NCBI GenBank assembly: GCA_032718475.1
Contig: JAUCBJ010006937.1
Coordinates: 62,001-126,000, forward strand
Source of the DNA: Nemertoderma westbladi
Lineage: Eukaryota > Xenacoelomorpha > Nemertodermatida > Nemertodermatidae
DNA length: 64,000 bases
Reading direction: 5' to 3'
In this document: piece after piece, positions 11,192 to 22,404 of the stretch
Numbering within the stretch: the first letter of the stretch is position 1
Layout: each line of letters begins with the position of its first letter
The notes under the pieces: model-generated
Database searches by the model: none
What the model was told of the DNA's origin: nothing
The model's input: the letters and a program-made list of their open reading frames with translations, nothing else
Program-made: the position numbers and the translations under genes

Positions 11192-13006
11192 CTAGTTCGC
11201 TCCTCCTGTCTTCGGGAACCATCTCAGTTCCTTCCCTCTGTTGTCATCCTGTCTCGGTCGCTTCCTTGTTGTCGCCTCTTCCTTGTTCTTATCCTCCTTA
11301 AGGCTCCTCATTCTCGCCGATACCTCCTTACTGATCCCTGTGGTCAATTCCTTGGGCGCTTGTGTTATTAGCTCCTGGTATTGCTTTGCAGGTGGCCCTT
11401 CCGAATGCCTCTCCTGCTTCCCCCTAGTAGCATCCCACAATATCATCTTCATGGTCCGCGGCACATGCTCCGCCAGGAAATCTCTGAACTCTCCCCTGTT
11501 CTCTGGCGTCCATCTATCTAAATACCTCTGCATATTGATCACTCCACCATACGATGCCGCCGTCGCTACTTCTTGATAAGTAAACGGAAGCATCCGCTTA
11601 ATGATTTCCAGGTGGGCCTCCTGGTTAATATTGAAGAAACCCCACCGGAACTCCTGGGCCTTCATTCTCTGCCGCGTCATGACGCCGAGGTCGGCCCACT
11701 CCTCGAAGATCTTAAACTTCTCCTCGTAGTGCCCATAGTGCCCCCGGAAGTTACACTTAGAACACCGGTTGTGCAACCGCGGCAACACCCCCATCCTGTT
11801 ACTCGACTCGCGGCAGTAGAGGCAATTCGTCCCCTTCTGGAATCGATACAAGCAGCTCTTTTCCTGGTGAGTAAGCCTCCCGCAGTAATTGCAGCCGTGT
11901 ATCAACGCATCCCGCCCCAAGTCGTCTTCTAGATCGCCTGTCTACTAGATATCGGCAGTTGTAGTATACCGACTTGCCCTTCAGCTCCGGGTGGTCTGAC
12001 AGACCCTCAAAGGCCACCTTGAAGGCTCTTCTGTAGTTCAGGGGTGATCCCGACAGCAGAAACGCCGTTGGCTCTCTTCCGATAACCACGGCGATGAATA
12101 GGTTTAGTAAACCTATCATTATCCAATCCTCCTGCAGGATATATCGCTTCTGATATATCTTTATCGCTCCTTTCCGGAATTGATACACCTCCTGTTTCCC
12201 TGGCCTCGCTCCCCATTTCAGCGAGTTCGCCAACTCCGCTCCGTACTCCTCCCTGAATTGACCCCAGTCCATCGGCTTGTGGCAGACGAGCCCCATGATC
12301 TGGCCCATCGCCACTGCTCCGCAATGTCCTGTATTCCCTACTAATCCCAACCCGGCTGGCCCTGTCATGGCCATGTAGACCGTTTGCATGTCCAGGAGGT
12401 TGGGGGTCTCTGGTCCGACGATCCTCTCCGCATCGTCGCGGATCGCCAATCCCACCTTCATCATCGACTTCTTCCTTACTAGGTTCTGCACCGCCCTTGG
12501 CAACCTGTTCAACTTCGGCCCGCTCTACTTCCCATATGTTCCCAGATCGAACAGGAATATGTCCCATTTGGCACAGCCAAATGAAGAAGCATGGTTCTGG
12601 CCAACCCCACCGATCCTCTCCTCGAACCCTCGTCGTCTTCCACGGTCCCTTCGTCGTATATGACCATGTATCCTCCCCTGCTGATGGACTCTATGAACCT
12701 CTTCCAGTCCTTTCTCGGTGGTTCCCTCGGATATTTCGGTATCCCGAACTTCGCCTCGTCTCCCTTCACTACATAGTGGAAATGCTCGAGGATCGCGTTG
12801 TCTAGCGACGGCGTCCCGTAGGTCCCGACCAGCCGCCTCTCGTGCACCTCCCTGAAGTGGTCCTGCAGTGCTCGCGCCTTGTGACCCTTCTCTAACCGCT
12901 CGTAGTATCCCCTCGTCTTCTCCTCCGTATGCCTCTGGGTGGAATCTACTAGTATCTCCTTCCCACCTCTTTCCGCCTTTCTCCTACTGACAAGTCTCTC
13001 CGCCAT
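11192..13006 (-). pseudogene. Element 1 accessory gene: exonuclease-like region and zinc knuckles (frameshifted)
   Basis: This is the gene behind pol, in the envelope position, on the same strand. The first ATG in a good frame is at 13006. Three overlapping frames (13015-12509, 12512-11799, 11920-11192) give one continuous domain order if read with two shifts, near 12560 and 11930. The order is: a region ending GGYMVIYDEG; TMLLHLAVPNGTY; LPRAVQNLVRKKSMMKVGLAIRDD; NSLKWG with YILQEDWIMIGLL; then cysteine clusters (CNYCGRLTHQEKSC, and CSKCNFRGHYGH); then KIFEEWADLG; and a basic tail. The same order occurs in the long gene at 60.5-64 kb. The motifs resemble a WRN/RNase D-type exonuclease; at the first catalytic site Tyr stands where the other copy has Asp. 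The function is inferred. Confidence 0.6.
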
Positions 13007-13015
13007 TTCGAACAC

Positions 13016-14080
13016 TCCGATCGCTCACCTACAAGGTGGTGCCTTACCAAGGCTCAAAATAGATGAGTGATGTAGTTAGGATGGTCTGTGCGGTCCAATA
13101 ATGGCCTATCTCTCTCAGAACACTAGGTTTTTACACTATATTTAACCCCTAAACTGCTAAATTTTTTTAAATTCCCTAAATCTGTCAGTTGCCTTTATTA
13201 TGTTCTAGAATTTCCTGCCTACTGTTACCATAATTTATTGAATTTTATTTTAATTATAATTTGTAATCCTATTACTATGCTATCAATACTCATAATGGAT
13301 TATTTTGTCTAAATAACCCCTATGGTTTACATACAGGGTAGCTTAGCTATTCCCTACTGTGCTAGTCTGCACCAGGTAACCTCCTGGCCCTATATCAGAC
13401 ATTCTGACCTACTCTACGGGATGTGCAGTACAGTAGTCTGTCTCGTGCAGCCTACACGGACTGTCCTGCTATACCCACGTGCCCCCCTCTCACTTCTTAC
13501 TACTAACCCTACTAACTCCCTAACTCTACTAACTCTCTAACTCTTACTAACTCTCTAACTCTCACTAACTCACTAACTCTTACTCCACTAACAGTACTAT
13601 GTACCATCTTACTCTCTAACTCTTACTAATGGTACTACGTACCCTCTTACTCTCTAACTCTTACTAACGGTACTACGTACCCTCTTACTCTACTCACTCT
13701 TACTAACGGTACTATGTACACTCTTACTCTCTAACTCTTACTAACGGTACTACGTACCCTCTTACTCTACTAACTCTTACTAATGGTACTACGTACCCTC
13801 TTACTCTCTAACTCTTACTAACGGTACTGCGTACCCTCTTACTCTACCAACTCTTACTAACTTCTACTAATGGTACTGAACTTCTATCTGCCTACTTACT
13901 TGCTACTACGTACTATCTACCATTACCTTCTCTTTCTAACTTTCTAACTTTCTTTCTATTACTTTATTTTATTATTTTTTATTTTTTTATATTTTGTGTG
14001 GGAAGGGCGTCTCGCCCTCAATCCCACCCCCCTCAGTCCAACACTTGAACGACTAAACTCTATGGTGCCCCTTCTAGCAG
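13016..14080. repeat. Spacer with minisatellite between pol and accessory gene
   Basis: From about 13490 to 13870, eight or so copies of a 35-38 bp unit (CTCTTACTAACGGTACTACG) are arranged head to tail, flanked by CT-rich and AT-rich sequence. No gene was found. Confidence 0.85.
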
Positions 14081-14091
14081 GCAGCACTTTG

Positions 14092-15689
14092 CTACAGCCT
14101 TGCTACTTTCCTATCCTTTGCTCCTATCTTACCCCCTATCCGCACTCCCACCAATCGGGCTCTTCCGTCCTCGTTGGGGTAAGTGTCTACTACTCTCGCT
14201 AGCCTCCACTGGTTGTTGATGTTTGTGTCTTCAGTGATGATAACCAAATCACCTTTCTTTAACTCTCTTGTGGTGTTTCTCCACTTACTCCTCCTGTGTA
14301 ATGTGGGTAGGTATTCCTCGACCCACCTCCTCCAGTATTCTGCGCTTATCGCCTTGGTGACTTTCCAACTCTGTCGGGAGTGTATGTCATCTGGGTCTAC
14401 ACCCCGCATGTCGATGGTCGCCGGCCTTTCCATCAGAAAGTGGCTCGGTGTTAGCACGTCTAGTGATTCCCCGGATTATCCGGATATAGCGGTCTGCTAT
14501 TAATGATTCCCTCATACTTAGCTAGCACCGTTCTTAGAATTTCCTCTGTCACCATGTGGGTGTTCATCAACTTCGTCATCAGATGCTTGGAACTACCCAC
14601 AAGTCTCTCGACGCATCCTAAAGTATGCGGCGCATACGGCGTCCTCCTTTCCCACTTCACCTGTCATCTCCTCATGGCTGCCCTGACCTCTTCTCCTTCT
14701 AGGATGTCCAAGGCCTCCGTCAACTCATTCTCTGCTCGCACAAAGTGGGTCCCATTGTCGGAATAGATCACTTCGATCGTTCCACCTTTGCGGTCTCTGA
14801 ATCTCTCTAAGGCATTGATGAATGCCGATGCCGTAGTGTCCTGGGCGAGTTCTATTCCTACCACCCTCGTGTTGTTACATACGAAGATGATGCTATAGCG
14901 TTTCTCCGTGTGTCGCATCCCCTTGATCTTGATCGGCCCGAACATGTCTATGCCGCAGTGCGTGAATGGCGGGCCATGCTGTCTCACCCTACTGGCCAGT
15001 AATGGCGCCATCTCCTGTACAGCCCGCTCCTTTCTCGTCCATCGGCAGGTCTGGCACTGCCTCACTACCGCCTTCACCTTCTTTCTTAGCTGGGCAATCC
15101 AGAAGATCCTCCGTATCTCTGTGAGGGTCTGGTTGGTGCCTCCGTGCAATATCGATTTGTGGGAGTCCCAAATGATCTGGTGGACTATCGGCGATCTGTT
15201 TGGGATGATAATGGGTTTTGGTGGGATGATAAGGCTGTTGTTATTCAGCACTCTGGAATTCATCACCAGAATCCCGTCATCGTTGAGTTGTGGTGACAGC
15301 GTGATGAGCTCGCTGTCCTGACAAAGATGTTGTTGCTTGCTAACTCGATCCACTTCGTCGCCATAGTTCTTCCTCTGTTCGTACCTTATCACGGCCTTAG
15401 CCGCTCCCTCCAGATCGATGTTTGGTTTCCTCTTGGCGTCCTTGCCAACTCCCTCGAGGAAATCCCAGTAGGCCCTCCAGTACGCTACCAACTTCCTGGT
15501 CTTGTACCAGCTAGAGCTGTAGCTGAGTAACCTATCCGTCGGGTTGTCGCATGGCTCTTCTAATTTTGGTTGCACCTCCCTGACTTCCCTCACCATCTGA
15601 CTATATATATCTTCACCTTCTGAATCTTCTCCCTCTTCCCCTGGTGCTACTTCCTCTGAGCCCGGGTCCACCTTCTGCAGTAGTGCCAC
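14092..15689 (-). pseudogene. Element 1 integrase
   Basis: Three frames (15689-14664, 14660-14460, 14457-14092) together hold a BEL/Pao integrase. The HHCC zinc domain has HKSILHGGTNQTL and CQTCRW. The catalytic core has GIDMFGPI, YSDNGTHF and the glutamate in GCVERL. The C-terminal DUF5641 region includes LKKGDLVIITED and ends VRIGG. At least two frameshifts or stops separate the parts, so this copy could not make the enzyme that inserts the cDNA. RNase H lies upstream and the minisatellite spacer downstream. Confidence 0.85.
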
Positions 15690-15699
15690 CTTTCCAAAT

Positions 15700-16324
15700 C
15701 TGTCGTCGCCCTTATTTCGTCCACCCTATTCGCGACGAATATAGGGTATCTCGTCTTCCTATTGTGCAGCTATCCAAGCACTACCATGGAGTCCGTCCAG
15801 TAGTATGTCTCCACTATGTTGGGTATAGTGTCCATCAAGTAGGCTGTGGCCCTTACTCCTAATCTTGCAGCTGTCAACTCGAGTTTCAGGACTGATACTG
15901 AATCTGGCGGCGTCGACTTTGCTTTACTGAATGCAAGTCTGGGCTTATGAGCCCCCTTTCACTGTACTAGGTAGAGTGCCACTCCGTATGCTTCCAATGA
16001 TGCATCGGAGAACATGTGTAGGACCAGATCCGTCATGTCCCCGTCTGGGAAATACATGCGTGGCATGCTGTACGTCCCCATCTGTTCTAAACTCCCCGTC
16101 CACTTACTCCATTGCTTGCTAATTTCTTCCGGGACCTCTGTATCCCACTCGTCCTTTAACTTATATACTTTCTTAAGTATCTGTTTCCCCATGACTAACA
16201 GTGGGGATGCTAGCCCTAAGGGATCGTATATCCTTACTATGTACGATACATAGCCCTCTTTGTGTGGATCTCCGCGCCCTCCTGGCCCAGTTGGTACTTG
16301 AACTCTTCTGTCTCCTGGTTCCAC
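15700..16324 (-). pseudogene. Element 1 end of reverse transcriptase and RNase H
   Basis: Minus-strand frame 16324-15959 shows RIYDPLGLASP, typical of Pao-type pol after the polymerase domain, and then FSDASLEAYG, the start of RNase H with its aspartate. The rest of RNase H down to 15700 is interrupted by stops. A frameshift joins it to the reverse transcriptase near 16240-16320. Confidence 0.8.
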
Positions 16325-17334
16325 ACGATCCCCAGCGCCTTCTGCTGAGATTCCACTCTCTTGTCCGCCATGTCCTGTCCCTTGGCTGTTGTGGGGTTGT
16401 CCATGGTCGACTCTGGCCGCCTGTCCTCTATGGCTTTCATAAACTCCTCTGAGCTGGATTGAAACTTGGTCAGGTTAAATCCGGATCCTTTCAGGATTTC
16501 GCGAACCTCGCGCCCTGTGTCCAGTAATTCTTTAACCGTGTTTCCCGACTCCATCCCGTCATCTACATAGAAGCCGCGTCGAATCATATTGATCGCTTTG
16601 GCGCTATACTTCCCCTCTTTTCCCTCTACTGTATCTCTTACAGCCACAGTCGTCGTGAATGAGGACAACTTGGCCCCCATGTTCTGCACCACCATCTTGT
16701 ACATCGGTGTTATCGACGGCTCCTCGTCGCCATTGTACCATAGGAAGCACTGGCTGTCGCTGTCCTCCTCCGTCACACGGACTTGGTTGAACATTCCTTC
16801 GATGTCGCAGGTGAAGGTGTGTCTCCCATTTCTAAATCTCAATAAAACCTCAATCCCCGAGTTGTAGATATTGGGGCCCTCCAGAAGATAGTTGTTTAGG
16901 CTCTTGCCATTGGTTTTCGCCGATGCGTCACCCACCATCCGCAGTTTACCCTTCTTTGGGTCTAAGGCCACATGAAGTGGCAGGTAGTAGGTCCTGTCCG
17001 TGTTCGTTTCGTCAACCGGCAACTCCACGGCCCATCCTTTCTTAACGTACTTCTTTTTCGTCTTATAGATGTACTCATCCTTCTCGGGGCTCCGTTTCAG
17101 CGTTTGCTTCAGTTTGCGAAGCCTCGTGAGTACCATCCCCTTGTTCTCGGGTAGTGGTAGTTTTGGCTGTTTACACACCATGCCTATGGTGTACCGCCCC
17201 TCGTCGCATCTCATCGACTCCTTCACACTTTGTATCGCTTGTTTATCCTCTACCGAGGTTCCGACCCCAGTCTCTTTTAGTCCCTCAAAATCCTGTCTTA
17301 ACAGGTCTCCCAAGCTGCTCCTCTGCTCCTTCAT
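16237..17334 (-). pseudogene. Element 1 reverse transcriptase
   Basis: A 365-residue frame covers the core polymerase. It has RTYYLPLHVALDPKKGKLRMV, CDIEGMFNQV with the first catalytic aspartate, and FYVDDGMES with the YVDD active site. This is the BEL/Pao type, close in order to the copy in element 2. It overlaps the protease frame at 17285-17334 in another frame. Whether that is a real programmed shift or decay cannot be told from one copy. Confidence 0.88.
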
Positions 17335-18646
17335 CTTCCATCTCCCTCATAGTTCCCACGAACATGCACCCCGATGTCTCCGACATCCTAAATGGAATTT
17401 TGGTTTTAATTGGGCCACTCAGCGTCCATCCGAATGGCATGAGGATTGCCATCGGATCACGCTGTCTGTCTTCCCCGAAGATCGTTTGCATTCTCTCGTG
17501 GGCCGTCGGGCAATCCATTCCCACTATGATGGATACCTTCCTGACGTCCACCTCCAGTATCGAGAAATCGATGTTGTCCAGGAATCTGTATTGCTCGACC
17601 TCGATGTTGGTTGGTCGCCTGGCATTTATGTTGATCAATTCTATTACCTGGATGGGGTCGATGGTCGCCCCATAGTCACATCCCGGTGCTATAGCTGATA
17701 TCTGGCACCTTCCCATCCTCATCTCCAGGACCTCATCTTTGCTGGAGATGGTAGTTACCGCCATCCTACTTGGCCTCGTCTTTAACCCTATCTCCTCGGC
17801 CACCCAATTCTCCACCAATGTGAAGGCTGCTCCGCTGTCGACCAGCATCAAGGTAGTGACTGATCGACCGCTTTCTCCTATCACCCTAACTGGCACTACC
17901 CCGAGTAGTACCGTTCCCCTTTTCTTCGCCCCTACGGTGCTTGTTGCCATTGTCTGTCCTTTGCCTTGACCGAACTTAATTGGTGTTTCTTTGCATTGAT
18001 CAGCTTTGTGCCCGCCCGCCACACATCGATGACAGATTCCACTCTTTGTTGCGTATTCTAGCTGATCTTGTTTGGGCAACGCTTGCCAGCACCTGCAGTT
18101 CATGGTCTGATGAAGTGCATTCGAATGCAATTGGCATTTGTTGTTTGGATTATAGCCGTCCCTATACAGCGTGCTGCGTATCGCACTCACATTCATACAT
18201 AGTTCCCTACTGTTCTTATTATTTGGGTTTGGCCTACTGGGCGTGTTGGGGTTATATTTGTTTGTGTTGTTATTTTGCCCCTGTCCACTCCATGGTGTGG
18301 CTCTACCCCCGGCTATATGTGGACTAGCAGTCCCCTGCGTCGCCGCGTATGGCAGCGATTGTATAAGCTTTGGTAATGCATTTGTCGTGTTGTGTTCTGG
18401 TTTCGGTCTGTTATATTCGGTCTTTGGCGCCCTCCCCAGACTATCCTCGCTATAGACTGGGTCCGTGATCAACTCCACTTCGTAATTGAGGAAGTTCGAA
18501 ATTTCCTCTAGGCCCAGTTCCGCACCTTTCTTCTCCCAGGTGGAGAAGCAGATTCTTTCTCCATTTACTCTCTCTAGCCGGTTGGACGCTGCTGGGGATA
18601 TTCGTAACCCCCCTACTATTCCCCATCGCCGGGTGCTGCGGTTCAC
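17285..18646 (-). CDS. Element 1 gag C terminus and aspartic protease
   Basis: This 453-residue frame holds a zinc knuckle (CHRCVAGGHKADQC, CX2CX4HX4C), which binds the RNA, and an aspartic protease of the DUF1758/A17 group with MLVDSGAAFTLV. It ends near GWTLSGP, a phrase common in Pao polyproteins. A second Cys/His cluster (CQLHSNALHQTMNCRCW) precedes the knuckle. The preceding gag part is asparagine-rich. The protease would cut the polyprotein. Confidence 0.85.
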   Translation of the reverse strand: MNRSTRRWGIVGGLRISPAASNRLERVNGERICFSTWEKKGAELGLEEISNFLNYEVELITDPVYSEDSLGRAPKTEYNRPKPEHNTTNALPKLIQSLPYAATQGTASPHIAGGRATPWSGQGQNNNTNKYNPNTPSRPNPNNKNSRELCMNVSAIRSTLYRDGYNPNNKCQLHSNALHQTMNCRCWQALPKQDQLEYATKSGICHRCVAGGHKADQCKETPIKFGQGKGQTMATSTVGAKKRGTVLLGVVPVRVIGESGRSVTTLMLVDSGAAFTLVENWVAEEIGLKTRPSRMAVTTISSKDEVLEMRMGRCQISAIAPGCDYGATIDPIQVIELININARRPTNIEVEQYRFLDNIDFSILEVDVRKVSIIVGMDCPTAHERMQTIFGEDRQRDPMAILMPFGWTLSGPIKTKIPFRMSETSGCMFVGTMREMEDEGAEEQLGRPVKTGF

Positions 18647-19297
18647 CTAACTCGCCCCGCGCATTATCCGCAGACGCCTGTGGGTGGGGCATTCTCTGCC
18701 CCCCCCCCCCCTCTCGCCACTAATCTCCCGTGGTGGGGCACCCGTAGCCCCCCCCCACTCGCCACCTATTGCTTCACCATCTCCTACTTCGCTTCTACGC
18801 CCCTCTCTAGTCGACGCACTATCTCTACTGCGGCTGGGTCTATTCACCCCCGCTTCTCCCTCTACTACTGCGTGGCCTTGCAGGCTCCCGTCGGGTTGAC
18901 TCACCCCCGCTACTCCCTGCGTAGTAACTAAGTGGCCTTGCAGGCTCTCGCTGGTCGGACCATCTACGTCTGCTGCATTCATATTAATAGCACCATTATC
19001 AATATTATTATTTTCTAAATTATTTAAATTATTTGAATTATTCTGTTCGGAATTTGGATTATTATTTAAATTATTTTGTATATTTAAATTTAACTTATTA
19101 TTTGAATTATTTTCTATATTTAAATTAGGGTCATTATTTTGTATATTTATGTTAGAATTATTATTTCGTATATTTAAATCAGGATTATTTGGATTTAAAT
19201 TATTGTTACCGGTTAAAGTATTATTTCCTGCAACGAAAGTTTGATTAGGGTTGTCTACTACGGCACTATTAATATTAATGCCTTCTAACGTATAATT
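18647..19297 (-). CDS. Element 1 gag, asparagine-rich low-complexity segment
   Basis: One minus-strand frame stays open from about 19297 to 18647. Residues from about 19240 to 18980 are nearly half asparagine, with L, I, P and Q between them. After an ATG at 18982 the frame continues as QGHLVTTQGVAGVSQPDGSL. The DNA here is very AT-rich, unlike the GC-rich gag on both sides. Such N-rich runs are prion-like and can drive condensation, but that role is inferred. A C19 homopolymer (19302-19320) borders it. Confidence 0.6.
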   Translation of the reverse strand, partial: NYTLEGININSAVVDNPNQTFVAGNNTLTGNNNLNPNNPDLNIRNNNSNINIQNNDPNLNIENNSNNKLNLNIQNNLNNNPNSEQNNSNNLNNLENNNIDNGAINMNAADVDGPTSESLQGHLVTTQGVAGVSQPDGSLQGHAVVEGEAGVNRPSRSRDSASTREGRRSEVGDGEAIGGEWGGATGAPPREISGERGGGGRECPTHRRLRIMRGAS

Positions 19298-19391
19298 ATT
19301 ACCCCCCCCCCCCCCCCCCCGCCCATACGGTTACACCAGTCCTGGGTCTGTCGTCCAGTGCCTGTAAGTGGGGTATTAACAAATGTTTCCA

Positions 19392-19602
19392 TTACTTCTG
19401 GCTCCTCGTAAATACTACCCGAGCCAGCTCACTCTCAGATAATCCCATTTGCGCCAGTTCTAGTCGGCGCTTCTGCTTGGCCTGATATTGCATAAGCCCC
19501 CTTAGCCGGGCATGCATATCGTCCCGCATGCGCTTTCCCGCTCTCTCTCTTTCTCTATCCTCTCGCAAACTCTGGTTTGCTAACTCTGTTTCTCTCGCAA
19601 CC
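19392..19602 (-). pseudogene. Element 1 gag, charged coiled-coil part cut by LINE insertion
   Basis: The frame is rich in R, E, A and Q (ELANQSLREDRERERAGKRM) and ends with a stop at 19392. Its upstream continuation is on the far side of the nested LINEs, at 22074 and above. Element 2 gag has a similar charged repeat region. Confidence 0.7.
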
Positions 19603-19624
19603 GATAGTTGGCTAAAGTTGCTAC

Positions 19625-20758
19625 TTTGATTCAGTCTCTCGCTCACGTATGTTCAGCATACTTTCATTATATGGGATTCCTGATGAAATTATTGCAGCAA
19701 TCAGATCAGTATACGATGGTTCGACAACATTTGTGTCTACTGTTGACGGTGACACAGAACCATTTGAAGTGTTATGGGGCGTCCTCCAAGGAGACACACT
19801 TGCACCATTCTTGTTCATTATTGTGGTTGACTATGTTCTACGCATGTCCTTAGATCATTATAATGATGATGGGGTGATGATAACTCCACCTACTGGCTCC
19901 AGAAGTCGAGGAAATCCTGCCAAGTACCTAACTGATCTAGACTTTGCTGATGACTTAGGAGTACTCTCAGAATCATTAGAGGGAGCCCAACGGCTCCTCA
20001 GCTCATTAGAACATGCTGCTTCTAGTGTTGGTCTTTTTATTAACTCCAGAAAGACCAAAATTCTGACAGTTAACTTTGAAAGTCCTCAGCAAGTCTCTGA
20101 TCGGATGAGCATAAGCTCAAAGGATGGTATGCTTGAGCATGTGGACGACTTCTGTTACCTGGGATCATGGATCCGGAAGTCAGGTGAGGACCTTCGAATA
20201 CGTAAGGGAAAGGCATGGGCAGCCTTGAATAGGCTTTCCAGGATTTGGAAGTCACCGAGAATTAATCGGAAACTTAAGGTCCGATTATTTAGAGCAGCAG
20301 TAGTTCCAGTACTCCTCTACGGGAGTCCATGCTGGGCTCTAACTGCTGAGGACACCAAATCTCTGGATGGCACATTCACAAGAATGCTACGCCGGGTTCA
20401 TTGTGTCAAGTACAATGCACACATCTCCAACCAGACACTATATAACATTGGAGGTGTCTCATTGGTTCCCCCAAGCTTGACACTAGAACAAAATCGCCTC
20501 CGCTTTGCAGGACATTGCTTTCGCCGTGAGGATCAGCCAGTGCATAATCTTGTACTTTGGCAGCCTCATGGAGTGAATAAGCATGGTGGACAGCCCATGA
20601 CTTTCTTGAGACGCATCTTAAAGGACACTGGCCTTAAAGATGCGGATGATCTAGCAAATGTCATGGGTGATAGGGAGTTGTGGCGGTGCAATTTTGTTGA
20701 CAAGCCGGCACAGCATTCTTAAAAATGCAGCTGCAATGCAGCATGCCGATCTTAGTAG
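19625..20758 (+). mobile_element. LINE 1: 5'-truncated RTE-type LINE nested in LINE 2
   Basis: TAAAGTTGCTAC at 19613-19624 and 20759-20770 is a perfect 12-bp target duplication. The single open frame (19649-20722) starts within the reverse transcriptase (MFSILSLYGIP). It shows GVLQGDTLAPFLFI and LTDLDFADDLG, the polymerase active site, and ends KPAQHS. The 3' end after the stop (CAGCTGCAATGCAGCATGCC and CTTAGTAG) matches the copies at 25.98 and 44.58 kb. The near-identity of these copies points to recent activity. Confidence 0.9.
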
Positions 20759-20770
20759 TAAAGTTGCTAC

Positions 20771-21770
20771 ATTCTGTTTTACTAATGGATGACACAGCGG
20801 TGCTTGCGACAAATAGATTGGCCGCTTTGGCCAAGCTGGATATACTAATTAATTTTTGCAAGTCTTCTGGTATGACATTGAACGAGAAGAAATCGATGTT
20901 TATGGTGATAAGCGGTTTAGTATCAACTGCAGTATCCCTCCATGCATCTGCCATCGGCTTAAGTACAGTTCATTTCTAATGAAAAACCCGGACATTCCGT
21001 TTATGATTAAAAAACAAGTGTTCAATGCAGCAGTTGTGTCAGCAATAACATATGGTTGCGAAACGTGGTTAGGTGCTAATCTGAATGACGTCGAGGCTCT
21101 ATATATGTCAATGGTAAGGAGTTTGCTAGGTGTTAGACCCACCACGTGTGGAGACATATGTCTCATTGAAGCGGGAATCCCTGACTTGAAATCGTTGGTA
21201 CATGAGAGACAGCGAAAGTTCCTTACTTAATTCAAGGTTATTGAAGACTCCCCTCTTGCTGTCGCAATAGAAATAGCGAAAGATGGTAACACATCGATGT
21301 CCGTGAAAATAGATTCTTTGAAATCAGAACAGCGTAATGTTATAGACGAAGGTTCCCGACTCGTCAAGAAAAACGTTTCACTTTCAACGAGTACGAAACG
21401 CCACCTGTTCAAGCTAATGAACCCAGACTTAACTTCCCCCCAGCTCTATTGTGACCCCTCAGTTCCCGAACATCATCGCCTTCCCTGGACCCGTTTTCGG
21501 CTGGGTAGCCATAACTTCCCAGTAGAACGGATGAGATGGAAGAGGGCTAAACCCAAGGACCGAGTTTGTGGATGTGGTGGGATTCAGACCGAAGCCCATA
21601 TAGTTGTAGATTGTCCTATGACAAGGACATTAAGACGAGAATGCGCCCCCCTGTCTTGGTTATCTATGACTGAGATGTTCTGTCTGGATAAACAAGCCAA
21701 AATAGCAAAATTTATCTCAAAATTAGATAATGTATTCGATTGTGTAAACAGCCCCCCCCCCCCCCCCCCG
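20771..21770 (+). pseudogene. LINE 2 C-terminal reverse transcriptase and tail
   Basis: Frames 20725-20979, 20856-21230 and 21297-21800 together give the end of a LINE polymerase and a C-terminal domain with FPVERMRWKRAKPKDRVCGC. Frame changes near 20930 and a stop at 21228 break it. The MDDTAV phrase would be the active-site strand with M in place of the usual A. Confidence 0.7.
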
Positions 21771-22073
21771 ATATATGTAATGTTTGATATACTTAGTTAG
21801 TATTATGTGTGTTTGTGTGTTTGTTGGGAATATAAATATATGTTACTCTACTATGTATTACATCTGGTCCTCACACGGCTATAATGTTGTCTATATAAAC
21901 ATCTGTAATATTTTTGTATGATAATGTGCTGTCTTATTTTGAGGGTGACGGTAGATATTTTGATTTGTACGTCTCATTTTGTATCTTGTTTAGTGCATAT
22001 TACCGATGTTAGTTATGTAACAGTTAATGTGAAGACAATAAACAATCAATCAATCAATCAATCAATCGCAACC

Positions 22074-22404
22074 CTCTCGACCCTCCTCGCCTCATGCTCC
22101 TTGTGCTCACTAATTTCTCTCTCAATTCTCGTTGCCTCTCTCGCCTCTCGCTCTTTGTGCTCGTTCGTCTCTCTCGCTTCTCACCCGTTGCGCTCGTTCG
22201 CCTCTCTCGCTTCTCACTCTTTCTCCTCCCTTATTTCTCTCTCCTCACCCTCTCTAAAGTTTCTCGCGACCCTCTCAGCCCTCTCTTTATTCTCTCTCGC
22301 CAACTCTCTCTCTTTCTCTAATAACGCAGTTCCCTCATCCAACTACCTCTCTAATTCTTTCTGGTCCAGCGCCACCATGTCTAATTGACATGCCAGATCT
22401 ATTT
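22074..22404 (-). pseudogene. Element 1 gag, charged repeat
   Basis: The CTCTCGC-rich plus strand reads on the minus strand as an R/E/A-rich coiled-coil repeat, the gag portion upstream of the LINE insertion. It follows the stop at 22405 of the preceding frame. Confidence 0.55.

Larger units (their letters stand above)
19603..22065 (+). mobile_element. LINE 2: 5'-truncated LINE nested in element 1
   Basis: TCGCAACC occurs at both ends (19595-19602 and 22066-22073), an 8-bp target duplication. The copy starts inside the reverse transcriptase: the frame at 19603-19624 continues at 20771 as SVLLMDDTAVLATNR. It then shows ITYGCETWLGANL, a C-terminal Cys/His stretch (CGCGGIQTEAHIVVDC), a C18 homopolymer, an AATAAA signal and a (CAAT)n tail. 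It is plus strand, opposite to element 1. It is interrupted by LINE 1 at 19625-20758. Confidence 0.85.

Noticed and set aside
13490-13870. Possible CRISPR-like array
   Set aside because: Units follow head to tail without unique spacers and the setting is a eukaryotic LTR element. It is a minisatellite.
16237-17334. Programmed frameshift between protease and reverse transcriptase in element 1
   Set aside because: Other frames of the same element are broken at many places, and no slippery site was evident; decay is simpler.
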